NCBI RefSeq assembly: GCF_003369575.1
Contig: NZ_PIOC01000003.1
Location: 1-64,000, forward strand
Reading direction: 5' to 3'
Source of the DNA: Oceanobacillus arenosus
Lineage (GTDB): Bacteria > Bacillota > Bacilli > Bacillales > Amphibacillaceae
DNA length: 64,000 bases
Shown: piece after piece, positions 8,733 through 17,670 of the stretch
How the letters are laid out: every line of letters starts with the position of its first letter
Numbering within the stretch: position 1 is the stretch's first letter
Position numbers and translations under genes: made by a program
Notes under the pieces: generated by a model
Database searches by the model: none
What the model was told of the DNA's origin: nothing
The model's input: only the letters and a program-made list of their open reading frames with translations

Positions 8733-8753
8733 AGATTGGCACTCCCCTAGGCA
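8733..8753 (+). repeat. degenerate REP-like repeat downstream of the MDR gene
   Basis: The segment ATTGGCACTCCCCTAGGCACC lies within a few bases of the stop codon of the dehydrogenase gene. It resembles a decayed copy of the element ending in AGGCACC. Similarity is partial. Confidence 0.35.
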
Positions 8754-8754
8754 C

Positions 8755-9723
8755 CTAAACAAGCAATACTACTTTGCCTTGCAGATGTTCTTCATCAAAA
8801 TAGCGGTATGCATCTGGTGCTTCGCTTAGTTTAAAAATTTTATCAATAATGGCCTTGACTTTTCCGTCCTCAATTAGTTCCCTTACTACTTCAAGATCTT
8901 TTTTATTAGGACTTTGCATAAAGGAGCTTATTTTCTTATTACCACAGATTTCAAACAATGGTCCAAGCAACATTGTTTGAAATAATTGCGAACCTCCGCC
9001 GCCAATGTTTACAAAGATGCCTTCATTATTCAATTTTCGTTTATACGTTAAAATAGACCGCGATCCATTTACACCGATTATGAGATCATAATTCTGTTCC
9101 TGTTCTGCAAAATCTTCCTTCGTATAATCAATCGTATGGTCAGCACCTAAAGATTGAGCAAGGTTTACATTCCTTGTACTGACAACCGCAGTTACTTCAG
9201 CGCCGAGTGCTTTGGCGATTTGCACTGCAAATGTTCCTACTCCACCCGATGCACCATGTATCAACACCTTTTGCCCTGCCTTTAATTTCCCCTTATCCCG
9301 AATCGCCTGCAATGCCGTAACAGCTGCCATCGGTACTGCGGCAGCCTCCTCAAAAGATAGGTTCAGTGGTTTTCGAGCGATTGCCTTTTCCGGGACAGCT
9401 GCATATTCTGCAAATGCACCCCATCCAGAGCTCGATAGATCACCAAATACCTCATCACCAGGTTGAAATTGGCTTATATTTCTCCCAACTGCTTCCACTG
9501 TCCCTGCTATATCTCCACCCGGTATTGTATATTTCGGTTTTCGAATACCATACACGAGTCGGGCTAATAATGGATTACCTTTCAATAGAACCAGATTTCC
9601 ATAATTAATGGATGCAGCTTGAACTTTTACCAGTACTTCATTATCCTCGGGTTTTGGGTTTTCAATCTCATTAAATTGAAGCGTATCTGGTGAACCATAC
9701 TCACTTGAAATAATCGCTTTCAT
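8755..9723 (-). CDS. zinc-free MDR oxidoreductase (quinone-oxidoreductase-like)
   Basis: The 322-residue protein has the MDR GroES-like half (SINYGNLVLLKGN, GGDIAGTVEAVG) and a Rossmann half with the nucleotide loop GASGGVGTFAVQ (about residues 156-167). The catalytic and structural zinc cysteines of alcohol dehydrogenases are missing, which places it with NADPH-dependent quinone or enone reductases. A GGGGGAT site precedes the ATG. The same-strand Crp/Fnr gene lies 90 bases upstream, so that regulator may control it. Substrate unknown. Confidence 0.85.
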   Translation of the reverse strand: MKAIISSEYGSPDTLQFNEIENPKPEDNEVLVKVQAASINYGNLVLLKGNPLLARLVYGIRKPKYTIPGGDIAGTVEAVGRNISQFQPGDEVFGDLSSSGWGAFAEYAAVPEKAIARKPLNLSFEEAAAVPMAAVTALQAIRDKGKLKAGQKVLIHGASGGVGTFAVQIAKALGAEVTAVVSTRNVNLAQSLGADHTIDYTKEDFAEQEQNYDLIIGVNGSRSILTYKRKLNNEGIFVNIGGGGSQLFQTMLLGPLFEICGNKKISSFMQSPNKKDLEVVRELIEDGKVKAIIDKIFKLSEAPDAYRYFDEEHLQGKVVLLV

Positions 9724-9812
9724 ACGTATCCCCCTAAATTAATATTGAATATGATAGCTTCATTGTAATCGGGAAATATTAGTGCGGCATTGACTTAAGT
9801 TAAGAATGGCAA

Positions 9813-10406
9813 CTAAACTCTTCGTTTATCTTGATTCATCCGTTTCTTAATTCTGCTTAATGACTCTGGTGTGATGCCCAAATAGCTTGCCAATTGATGC
9901 TGGGGAACGCGGGTGACTAAATCTGGCCGTTTACTCATAATAGACTTGTAGCGCTCTTCGGGGGTGGAACTAATGAATGCAGTGAATTCATTTTGAGCTT
10001 GGCCGAGGTAGATTTCCATCATTTGACGTGTCATCGTTTCCAGTTCAGAATACTGGTTATACATTTCCTTTTCCGTATCAAAATCTCCGACAACCATGAT
10101 GGAATCCTCAAGACAGGTCAACGCATATTTCGATGATTGGCTAAGATCCTGAAAGGTAAAAGTTAAGATTGCCTGTTCCTCCGTATAGAAATTTGCTGTA
10201 ACCTCTTTTCCAGATTCATCAATCGTATATTGTCTGACACAGCCCTGCAATACGAAATAGCATTTAATAGTAGGATCGTCGCCCTGCCTAATTAAATGGG
10301 TACCTTTTTTGTACTCCTCAATTAGAATTCCCTCAGAAATCTCCTGCTGTTGTTCTTCACTAAGCGTCGTAAAATTAGTCATGTACTTCAACAGTTTTTC
10401 CCTCAC
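9813..10406 (-). CDS. Crp/Fnr family transcriptional regulator
   Basis: Residues about 15-125 form a cyclic-nucleotide-binding-like beta roll (GTHLIRQGDDPTIKCYFVLQG). The C-terminal helix-turn-helix is VPQHQLASYLGITPESLSRIKKRM. There is no cysteine cluster, so it is not an FNR-type iron-sulfur sensor. The start is GTG at 10406, six bases from a GGAAGGGG site. Regulators of this type often sit next to the single gene they control, here the MDR oxidoreductase. The effector is unknown. Confidence 0.85.
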   Translation of the reverse strand: MREKLLKYMTNFTTLSEEQQQEISEGILIEEYKKGTHLIRQGDDPTIKCYFVLQGCVRQYTIDESGKEVTANFYTEEQAILTFTFQDLSQSSKYALTCLEDSIMVVGDFDTEKEMYNQYSELETMTRQMMEIYLGQAQNEFTAFISSTPEERYKSIMSKRPDLVTRVPQHQLASYLGITPESLSRIKKRMNQDKRRV

Positions 10407-10461
10407 GCTATACCCCTTCCATCATTATCAATCAAGAAAACTTACTTTCATTCTACCTTGT

Positions 10462-11094
10462 TTAGTCTTCAATCAATTTCATCGTCTCTACAAGCTTATC
10501 AAATCGATCAATACGATATTCATAATCTGTTACTTCGCCGAATCCATATGCTGCGAAGATAAAAGGAATTCCTGCTTCTCTTGCAGCCTGCTGATCCCCA
10601 GCCGTATCACCAACGTAGACAGGATTTACTAGCTTATTCCTTTCTATTACTAGCTTAATATTTTCTCCCTTAGAAAGTCCGGTTCTGCCCGGGTTTTCAT
10701 AATCAATAAAATACTTCTCCAAACCATGATAATGATAAAAAGCTTCAATATATCCATCCTGGCAATTGCTTACGATAAAAAGTTTATAGTGTCTGGATAG
10801 GATTTCTAATGTTAGCTCCACATTTTCATACAAAATTCCACCCTGTTTAATCAAGTAGCTATTTTCTAAATCACAACATGCATCAATAATCTCTGCTCGC
10901 ATGCCCTTCTCCAATTCAGGTAAAAGCTTCTCACCTAATTTGTCAAAGGGAAGCCCCATCACCTGACGTAAATCATCTTTTGTAATTCTCTTACTGGTTT
11001 GTTTATTTTCGCTTATGACGTTGTTCCATGCATCTGCGATTGTATCTATTGAATCCCATAATGTTCCATCCAAGTCAAGAATAATACTATCCAT
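10462..11094 (-). CDS. HAD superfamily phosphatase
   Basis: The motif order is complete for a PGP/beta-phosphoglucomutase-like HAD hydrolase: DLDGT at residues 7-11 (nucleophile Asp7, acid/base Asp9), FIVSN for motif II, a lysine in the RTGLSKGENI region, and YVGDTAGD for motif IV. The helical cap lies at about residues 15-80. It removes phosphate from a small metabolite that cannot be named from sequence. It is followed after about 55 bases by the Crp/Fnr gene and starts independently of the zinc-ribbon gene, from which a repeat separates it. Confidence 0.85.
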   Translation of the reverse strand: MDSIILDLDGTLWDSIDTIADAWNNVISENKQTSKRITKDDLRQVMGLPFDKLGEKLLPELEKGMRAEIIDACCDLENSYLIKQGGILYENVELTLEILSRHYKLFIVSNCQDGYIEAFYHYHGLEKYFIDYENPGRTGLSKGENIKLVIERNKLVNPVYVGDTAGDQQAAREAGIPFIFAAYGFGEVTDYEYRIDRFDKLVETMKLIED

Positions 11095-11190
11095 ATATAT
11101 GCTCCTTAATTAAAAATCTGAATCCAAACGAAATAGTTTTGCATTTTATTTCGATGCCAGCTGCTCCTATATTCAATTAATCTACCATTT

Positions 11191-11220
11191 TTCGACAAAA
11201 CTCGGGAAGTGCCAGGCACC
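11191..11220 (+). repeat. REP-like 3'-end repeat
   Basis: A full copy runs from TTCGACAAAACTCGGGAAGT to GCCAGGCACC. It begins ten bases past the stop codon of the minus-strand zinc-ribbon gene. Relative to that gene it reads GGTGCCTGGCACTTCCCGAG, the usual orientation. Confidence 0.75.
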
Positions 11221-11229
11221 GTACTCGAT

Positions 11230-11949
11230 CTACAAGTGAAATTTCCTTGCAATTTTCTGTTTGATGCGCTCGGGCATGCCGTATTTAACATAAATCATGA
11301 CTAATAATACTGGTAATAGTTGCAGTATCGTGACAATGAGCCAATTTAGAGGGTTTGTTTTATTTTGGTAATTATGAATAAAGAAGTTGATCCACATTGA
11401 AAGAATCACAATCGCCATAAAGAAATATCCGATCATATTAAAGCCTCTTACAGATAGTGCGCGAATAACACTCCAGTAACTGACACTTATCACCGTTGCC
11501 CCGGCAATAATTGGAAATGCTAATGGAAAAAACCACTCAAGCCTGCCATTGAAAATGTCCAGACCAAATAATAATACGAATGCATCCAGGCCGATGCCGA
11601 TAATTACTTTATAAAAGCTTTGAACATAACCGAATGAAAAGTATAAAACGACCCAGCCAGCAAGAATACTTAAGTTACTATATCTTGACCATGTAAACAT
11701 ATCATTTAGCGAATAATCAATATAGAACACTAGACAAACAGCCACGAGTACTAATAAGGATAGGAAAATAAAAATTCGGTTTAGCACCCTTCTTAGATAA
11801 GCTGGATAAGGGTTCGCCGTTTTGGGGAATTTGCGGACGCTTACAATAGCTTCCCTTTCTTCATTTACTTTTGGAATGTGGAAACTGCATAGTGGGCATG
11901 GCTGGTTATCTCCCTCCACTTTTATTCCACACTTTGGACAATAGGCCAT
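11230..11949 (-). CDS. zinc-ribbon polytopic membrane protein, DUF6320-like
   Basis: The protein starts MAYCPKCGIKVEG and continues PCPLCSF, a four-cysteine zinc ribbon in the first 22 residues. A linker and about seven membrane segments (from about residue 60 on) follow. The ATG at 11949 is preceded by GAGGAGAG at good spacing; upstream ATGs in the frame overlap the previous gene. It is coupled to the condensation-domain-like acyltransferase gene, whose stop is one base away. This pair recurs in Firmicutes and may act on a lipid or alcohol substrate at the membrane, but the function is not established. Confidence 0.7.
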   Translation of the reverse strand: MAYCPKCGIKVEGDNQPCPLCSFHIPKVNEEREAIVSVRKFPKTANPYPAYLRRVLNRIFIFLSLLVLVAVCLVFYIDYSLNDMFTWSRYSNLSILAGWVVLYFSFGYVQSFYKVIIGIGLDAFVLLFGLDIFNGRLEWFFPLAFPIIAGATVISVSYWSVIRALSVRGFNMIGYFFMAIVILSMWINFFIHNYQNKTNPLNWLIVTILQLLPVLLVMIYVKYGMPERIKQKIARKFHL

Positions 11950-11950
11950 C

Positions 11951-13219
11951 TTAACTCTCCTCATCATTTGTTTCAATGGTCACTTCAATTCCAAGCTCAC
12001 GAATATTGCGAAAAAACTCCCGCTCAAGCATTCGATCTTTCGATAAATTGCCAAAAGAAATATAGACATGCTGCTTATAGCTAATTAGCATTGCTTTCAC
12101 TTTATTCCCGATACTTGGAGGTGGATAGCACTCTACTCTTTCGATAAACGGTTCCATTTCGCTTGGCACGCTTACAATGCCCAGATTGGACAAGCCACTT
12201 GTATATTGCCCCTCCCCAAAAAAGGAATAAATAGATGGAGCAACAATATCCTTAATCGGAGATGGCATCAATCGTAGGACCAAGAATTTCTCGCTGATGA
12301 CACTTCGCTTAATATACTGTTTTAATTTTTTCGGTGTAAGTAAACGGCTGAATTCAATTTTTACCTCTTGAATAATTTCCTCAAATTCGTATTCACCAAG
12401 CCTAGCATCAATCGTTGGCGTTATACTTACGAAGAAATTCCGCATTGTATTCGTTTCAAAAAAGGAACGCATATTAACTGGGACGTTGATTACAATCGGC
12501 CGCTTTCGTCTCGAAGTCCTTTCTTGAATTTTTAACAGACTCTGGATATATACAGCGGTAAGCAAAATTGTAATCGAAACATCATATTCCTTTGCTCTTT
12601 TCTTTAACTCTTCCACACTAATAATACCAGTAACGATATGATAATACCCCTTTTTATCTAATTGAATTGGAAGTTTAAAGACATTACCAGACCGGGATCT
12701 CGGTGCTGGAATACTTTTATTATAAAACTTTCGGAAGGAATTTTCTGTTTCTAGTCGAAGCTGAGTATTACTGATTGTCTCTCGTTTTAGTGGCACCGAC
12801 TCCTTCAAATGAAGGTATTGCTTCACGAGTTCATATAAAAACTTCAGCCCACCTGTACCATCCGTCATACTATGTGATAATTCCAATGAAATTCGGTTGT
12901 TAAAATAATAAACACGATACGGGAAAGAACCACGCTTCTTTATGGATAAACTCATACATGGATAATAAATTTCTTCTTCCACTTTTGGTATTTGCTTCGT
13001 TCCTTCAAAATAATACCAAAAGAACCCCTGCTTCAATTGAACCTTAAAAAATGGGAAACGTTCCAATGCAGATTCCAGTGCGCTTTGTAGCAGGACTGGG
13101 TCAATTGGAGTGGTGAGTGTTGCGGATAATCTAAATAAAGTGGTTGCCCTGGAGGAGATAATGGATGAATATAGTTTTCCAGCATTATCTAGTCGATACC
13201 ACAGTTTGTCATCATTCAT
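11951..13219 (-). CDS. condensation/alcohol acetyltransferase-like protein
   Basis: This 422-residue protein of the CoA-dependent acyltransferase fold carries the catalytic pattern HSMTDGTGG (HxxxDG) around residue 130. There is a second-half segment with VNVPVNMRSFF and an SNLGIVSVP motif, typical of condensation domains and alcohol acetyltransferases. No carrier-protein or adenylation domain is attached. The ATG at 13219 follows AGGTGAG at good spacing; a GTG at 13228 is possible. It likely transfers an acyl group to an alcohol or glycolipid, with the downstream zinc-ribbon membrane protein as partner. The substrate is not known. Confidence 0.7.
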   Translation of the reverse strand: MNDDKLWYRLDNAGKLYSSIISSRATTLFRLSATLTTPIDPVLLQSALESALERFPFFKVQLKQGFFWYYFEGTKQIPKVEEEIYYPCMSLSIKKRGSFPYRVYYFNNRISLELSHSMTDGTGGLKFLYELVKQYLHLKESVPLKRETISNTQLRLETENSFRKFYNKSIPAPRSRSGNVFKLPIQLDKKGYYHIVTGIISVEELKKRAKEYDVSITILLTAVYIQSLLKIQERTSRRKRPIVINVPVNMRSFFETNTMRNFFVSITPTIDARLGEYEFEEIIQEVKIEFSRLLTPKKLKQYIKRSVISEKFLVLRLMPSPIKDIVAPSIYSFFGEGQYTSGLSNLGIVSVPSEMEPFIERVECYPPPSIGNKVKAMLISYKQHVYISFGNLSKDRMLEREFFRNIRELGIEVTIETNDEES

Positions 13220-13428
13220 TATTCTCACCTCGTCCTCTCATTATTGAAAGGTAATTGTACCATATCGAAGGGGCAAAAAAATAGGCTGGTGCCACACTGA
13301 TGCTTGTCAGATCAATTGTCGTTTTGTAACCGTTGATCTGTCACATTATGAGGTGGAGCTTTAACGAGGATGGAAATATAATTTCGCTGTTGTATCCGAT
13401 CGGTTATTTCTCAATTATATCAAGCCAT

Positions 13429-13493
13429 ACAGACTGCGCCCATAGATCATAGGTTGTTTAGTGACGCCCTTAATTGAACCTCTTTGCAGTTGA
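13429..13493 (+). repeat. member of the inserted-repeat family (GACTGCGC...GAACCTC)
   Basis: GACTGCGCCC, then GGTTGTTTAGTGACG, then CTTAATTGAACCTC follow the same order as in the insertion at 4457-4552 (ACTGCGCTCC, GGTTCAGTG, CTTTAACTGAAC). The copies are diverged. It lies in the 13229-13665 gap, which holds no gene I can support. Confidence 0.5.
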
Positions 13494-13539
13494 GGGAAGA
13501 TAAATAACGCGGGATAAATTTTATAGTTTTGTAAAACAA

Positions 13540-13570
13540 ACAGGAGAAGTGCCGTAAACACTTCTCCTGT
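13540..13570 (-). terminator. hairpin terminator downstream of the SEC-C gene
   Basis: ACAGGAGAAGTG (13540-13551) pairs perfectly with CACTTCTCCTGT (13559-13570). On the minus strand the stem is followed by TTGTTTT. That suits termination of the minus-strand SEC-C transcript. Confidence 0.7.
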
Positions 13571-13618
13571 TAGGTTGACAGCTTGAGAGCCGCCCCTTTC
13601 CATATTTTATCTACATTA

Positions 13619-13647
13619 TTCGACAAGACTCGGAAGTGACAGGCACC
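13619..13647 (+). repeat. REP-like 3'-end repeat
   Basis: The copy reads TTCGACAAGACTCGGAAGTG then ACAGGCACC. It lies 18 bases past the stop of the minus-strand SEC-C gene. Orientation relative to the gene is the usual one. Confidence 0.75.
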
Positions 13648-13665
13648 TAAAAGAACGCTGGCACC

Positions 13666-14880
13666 TTATCTTCCACAGCATTTTTTGTATTTTTTTCCGC
13701 TGCCGCATGGGCATGGGTCGTTTCTGCCTATTTTTATCTTTTTCTTTCCTGCTTCATGATTATGGTCTGATGCCGAATTTGGCAATGCTTGGTTACGATT
13801 TGAGCTTAACTCCATTGATGTATGGCCTTTAAGAATCCATTTCCTTGTATTATTCAACAAATGAACAAGCTGATCCATTAACACCTGAACCGTTTCCAAT
13901 GACTGTAATTCAAGCACGCTTCCTAAATATTGCAAGATCTCATTTGAATTTTGATCATTCTTTACAGCATATTCGCATGCTTCCGCATAGGTTTCTGCCT
14001 GTTCCCGTTCAATATCATAATGGCTCATGATGAAGGAAACGAATTGTAAATAACTCTCATTCCGATCAACAAATTCCGGCTCACCAGCTGTAAGAAGCTC
14101 ATTTTTAGTAAATGGATAATATGGCACATTGGCTCTGGACTGGTGTTCTTCTATTACTTTTTTAGAATCAGATACTCTACTATTTGAGTAGACTCCATTT
14201 TCAAACTGGAGGTCCACACGATAAGAGACGGCATCATAAATCACTTCAATATAATTAAGTGTGCTTAATGCCTCATTCGTATGTTTCTCCACCATTTCTT
14301 CCAACTGTGAAAGATCTAATGCCCCATAATAATACAATAAACCTCTTGTAAGCTTAATCCAATTGGTATTTCGTTTTATCGCTGAACGTACGCGTACATC
14401 TGTACCTATTAATAGTATTGATTCGACCAAGTCCATAGGTACTGCCAAAATATTTTTTTCATTAAATGTACCAGTAAAGACTAACCCACTGGCACGAAGA
14501 TAATTGATTTGTTGAGAATCTAAATCCGGGGATTCGATATAGCCACCGTTCCGAGCGATTTTTAATAATAAATTGAAACGCTCGTAATCTAGTTGAAGGA
14601 AAAACGTCTTCATTAAACCAGGGATTTTTTCTTCTAGTAATGCACTTAATTCAGCCTTTTTCAAACTACTTGCATTCTTAATTCCCAAATATTTCCTTAT
14701 ATCATCTAATTCGGATTTTGTATATGTACGTAATCCTGCATGCAATGTAAGTGGAACACTGATTGGACTCCAATGTTTCTTATACTCCTTTTCATCGATA
14801 TCACGTTGCATATCTTTTAGCCCCTCTTGCACACTGCTTGTTAATCCTTTATCTATTTTGTAACTCATAATATATTTCAC
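13666..14880 (-). CDS. SEC-C motif protein with SAP/Rho-N-like N-terminal region
   Basis: The last 20 residues form a SEC-C zinc motif (GRNDPCPCGSGKKYKKCC), as at the end of SecA and of many accessory proteins. Residues about 55-95 (KSELDDIRKYLGIKNASSLKKAELSALL) resemble a SAP or Rho-N nucleic-acid-binding helix pair. The 300-residue middle is not recognised. GTG at 14880 or the ATG at 14868 may be the start; both are imperfectly spaced from GGAAGG. It is a single gene ended by the hairpin at 13540-13570. Function unknown beyond probable zinc and nucleic-acid or protein binding. Confidence 0.75.
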   Translation of the reverse strand: MKYIMSYKIDKGLTSSVQEGLKDMQRDIDEKEYKKHWSPISVPLTLHAGLRTYTKSELDDIRKYLGIKNASSLKKAELSALLEEKIPGLMKTFFLQLDYERFNLLLKIARNGGYIESPDLDSQQINYLRASGLVFTGTFNEKNILAVPMDLVESILLIGTDVRVRSAIKRNTNWIKLTRGLLYYYGALDLSQLEEMVEKHTNEALSTLNYIEVIYDAVSYRVDLQFENGVYSNSRVSDSKKVIEEHQSRANVPYYPFTKNELLTAGEPEFVDRNESYLQFVSFIMSHYDIEREQAETYAEACEYAVKNDQNSNEILQYLGSVLELQSLETVQVLMDQLVHLLNNTRKWILKGHTSMELSSNRNQALPNSASDHNHEAGKKKIKIGRNDPCPCGSGKKYKKCCGR

Positions 14881-14934
14881 TACCTTCCAACCATCTATTA
14901 TACCAAACTTATGCCAGATACTTAAGTACGGATT

Positions 14935-15060
14935 TTATCCCGAATTAACTGGCTGTAAGACCCCCACTTCAAAAATTCGAGAAAAATCAAGAATTGTGAG
15001 TGGAGGATCAACAGAAAGTCAAAGTCCCGATTCTGTTCAACTAACATTAAGTGGGGGATG
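14935..15060 (+). repeat. composite intergenic repeat in the 14881-15241 gap
   Basis: TTTATCCCGAATTAACTGGC followed by TGTAAGACCCCCACTT is the reverse complement of the element at 6730-6768. CATTAAGTGGGGG recurs at 15046-15057, so part of the unit is also repeated in inverted orientation here. A 70-residue minus frame across it is best read as a chance frame. No gene is supported in this gap. Confidence 0.5.
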
Positions 15061-15241
15061 AAGAAAACCCCAAAATAATGAAGTTTCACTTTATTGATGA
15101 TATCGTAGCGCCTGACAGCGATAATCCCAAGCACTTCTTAATTACATTATGATAAGATAGAGTATATTTATGGATCGTAAACTATTAATAATCCATATTA
15201 ATCTCAAACGAACCAGTGGGCAAAATAAAGGAGGATTTGTA

Positions 15242-16450
15242 ATGGATTTAGAGAATACATCAAAGCAAGAAAATAAGTTATATCAATTTCTATTAATCAC
15301 TGGAATTATCGTGATTGTATTCAATTTGCGAGCTGCAATCACATCTGTCGGCCCTCTCCTCCGCTTCATTCGGGATGATGTTGGTTTATTCAATTGGAGT
15401 GCAGCACTTGTGACTAGTTTGCCGCTTATTGTATTTGCGATTATGTCACCAATTGCACCGAAAATTGGAAATCGCCTTTCGTATGAACGAACAATGCTAT
15501 ATGGATTAGTCGTCTTGTTCATCGGAATTAGTATTCGGTCTATAACAAATGTTAGCTTGCTTTTTGCTGGAACAATACTAGTCGGAGTTGGGATAGCAAT
15601 ATTAAATGTATTGCTTCCAGGTCTGATTAAGAATAAATTCCCATTAAAAGTAGGGCTGATGACAAGTGTTTATTCTACCTCAATGGGAATGTTTGCCGCT
15701 GCTGCTTCTGGACTAAGTATTCCATTAGCTAGTGGACTGAATCTTGGATAGCAACTTGCATTGCTTGCATGGACAATACCTGCGATCATCGGAATCATTA
15801 TCTGGATCTACCTATCTAGTAAAAATCGAATAAGCAATCAAACAGATCTAAGATCTAATCGCTCTAGTGGAAAAGGAATACGGAAATCCCCACTTGCTTG
15901 GCAAATCGCAGGCTTCATGGGAATGCAGTCGTTTATATTCTATGTGACGATTTCCTGGCTTCCAGAAATTCTCTATTCTAGAGGATTAAGTTTGGATACT
16001 GCAGGCTGGATGCTGGCATTTACGCAGTTCATTGGCGTACCAATTAACTTTATCGTGCCGATTCTAGCAGGAAAAATGGCGTCACAGCGCAGTATTGCCG
16101 TTGCATTGCCTTTTATGACCCTTTGTGGATATGGCGGATTACTATTCAGTGATTCCTTTGCAATGATGATGTTTAGCATTATCCTAATTGGTTTTGGACT
16201 AGCTGGCACTTTCTCCCTTGCACTAGCATTTTTGGCAATTCGAGCAAAGAGTCCCGTGCAGGCCGCAGAGTTGTCTGGAATGGCGCAGTCCTTAGGCTAT
16301 ATTTTTGCAGCAATCGGTCCAATTCTCATCGGCTATTTATTTGACTTCACCAAAATGTGGACGGTATCATTAATTGCAATTATCATTATTTCCTTTTTAA
16401 TCATGCTGTTTGGATTAGGTGCTGGAAGGAATAAGTATGTATTGGATTAG
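15242..16450 (+). pseudogene. CynX/NimT-type MFS transporter interrupted by an in-frame TAG
   Basis: An AAAGGAGG site precedes the ATG at 15242, and the reading frame is open to 16450 except for a single TAG at 15749-15751. The residues on both sides continue one transporter (LASGLNLG, stop, QLALLAWTIPAI). The stop stands where the family usually has a tryptophan (GW or LGW before QLALL), so a TGG to TAG change is likely. Total length without the stop, about 402 residues, matches CynX/NimT/YycB-type MFS carriers with twelve membrane segments; those export or import small anions and amino-acid-like compounds. The second part has no ribosome binding site of its own. I read it as a recent pseudogene. 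Confidence 0.8.
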
Positions 16451-16563
16451 TGTGGGGTTATGATTTACTTGTTGTCATTCTTTATGTAGTCAGCATGCGT
16501 TTGGTGATGTTGTTCACTTTTTATAAGCTGAAGTTCAATCCTCTCAATTAAAAGACGGATCAA

Positions 16564-16604
16564 TAATATCATTGTAAACGGATAATTTGTTTACAATGAT
16601 ATTA
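16564..16604. terminator. long inverted repeat between convergent genes
   Basis: TAATATCATTGTAAAC (16564-16579) is perfectly inverted as GTTTACAATGATATTA (16589-16604) around nine bases. It lies between the MFS remnant and the convergent dehydrogenase operon, so a bidirectional terminator is likely. T runs are weak on both sides. Confidence 0.6.
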
Positions 16605-16646
16605 AACATCCAATTCTTATCATTTCCTAATCTATCTTTGAAAATT

Positions 16647-17654
16647 TTACTCCGTAATTTCTCGTATTTCCACACGCCTTCCCTGATTATTAGAAAGAAT
16701 TGCTGCCTGATTAATTAATGTTAAATCCATCACATCTTTTTTCGTAATTACTGGTAAAGTATCTGACTGAATGGCTGTCACCCATTGCTCCATTGGTTTA
16801 GGGGCATCGATCCATTCTTCCTCTAACTTCACCCACTGATTATTACTGACATGAATACTATTCAGACTTGCTTCCCCATCTTTCAACATAAGCGTTCCCT
16901 CCGTTCCATACAGTTCTAATTGAAAAGGGCTGCCATGTGATAAGAATCCCGTTTCAATAATGCCAATTGCCCCTGAATGATATTCAACGACAACAGCTGC
17001 ACTATCATCAACGTTCTCACTAACCTGTGGCTGGAGGCGGGCATATACTGCTTGTACCGGACCTGCTAGTCGATTCGTCAAATAGATTGGGTGTGCACCA
17101 AGATCTATAAGCGAACCACCACCCGTTTTCTCTTTATCATAAAATCTAGCAGGAAGCCATCCTTGCTCCGCATCCTCAGCTGCAACACCGCCATTATGTG
17201 CGAGTCGACAGCGTATCATGGTTAGTTCCCCAAGCCATCCTTTTTCAATTGCTTGATCGGCGTACAAATAATCACTTTCTGTCAAACGAGGCAATGATAC
17301 CATCAATTTCACATGGTTTTCTTCCACACTATGATAGATTTCTTCACAATCTTCAATCGTAAATGCCAATACTTTTTCTGTAAAAATGTGTTTCTTATGG
17401 GCTGCGGCTGTCATAATGATGTCCTTATGCATATTTGTTGGTGTCGTCACAATCACAGCATCAATATTTTGGTTAGACATAACCGCTTCTAAATCGCTTT
17501 CAAATGGAACGCCGAGTTCATTAGCCCACCCGGCTCCCCGCTCTTGATCTTCATCCCAAACCTGAACAATGTTTATTTGTTCATTCTCCCTTGCTTCCCT
17601 TGCATAATCATCTGCATGGACATGCCATCTACTTAATAACGCGACATTAATCAT
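16647..17654 (-). CDS. Gfo/Idh/MocA family dehydrogenase, atypical active site
   Basis: The N-terminal Rossmann half (INVALLSRWHVHADDY) has no canonical GxGxxG. The position of the usual EKP motif reads FTEKVLAF, lacking the proline after the lysine. The C-terminal half has GGGSLIDLGAHPIYL, which supplies the family's Asp and His. The ATG at 17654 follows GGGGTAAGGAT and lies 17 bases past the stop of the upstream paralogue, making a two-gene operon. It probably oxidises a sugar or cyclitol with NAD(P), but the altered loop makes cofactor use uncertain. Confidence 0.75.
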   Translation of the reverse strand: MINVALLSRWHVHADDYAREARENEQINIVQVWDEDQERGAGWANELGVPFESDLEAVMSNQNIDAVIVTTPTNMHKDIIMTAAAHKKHIFTEKVLAFTIEDCEEIYHSVEENHVKLMVSLPRLTESDYLYADQAIEKGWLGELTMIRCRLAHNGGVAAEDAEQGWLPARFYDKEKTGGGSLIDLGAHPIYLTNRLAGPVQAVYARLQPQVSENVDDSAAVVVEYHSGAIGIIETGFLSHGSPFQLELYGTEGTLMLKDGEASLNSIHVSNNQWVKLEEEWIDAPKPMEQWVTAIQSDTLPVITKKDVMDLTLINQAAILSNNQGRRVEIREITE

Positions 17655-17670
17655 ATCCTTACCCCTTCCA

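Noticed and set aside
11106-11291. 61-residue minus-strand frame
   Set aside because: It overlaps the zinc-ribbon gene in another frame and runs through a REP-like repeat.
13415-13603. 62-residue minus-strand frame
   Set aside because: It is made of repeat and terminator sequence.
14922-15134. 70-residue minus-strand frame
   Set aside because: It lies entirely in repeat sequence shared with 6730-6768 and has no ribosome binding site.
15761-16450. Separate second MFS gene
   Set aside because: It is in the same frame as the first part, starts without a ribosome binding site and lacks the first half of the transporter, so the two are one interrupted gene.
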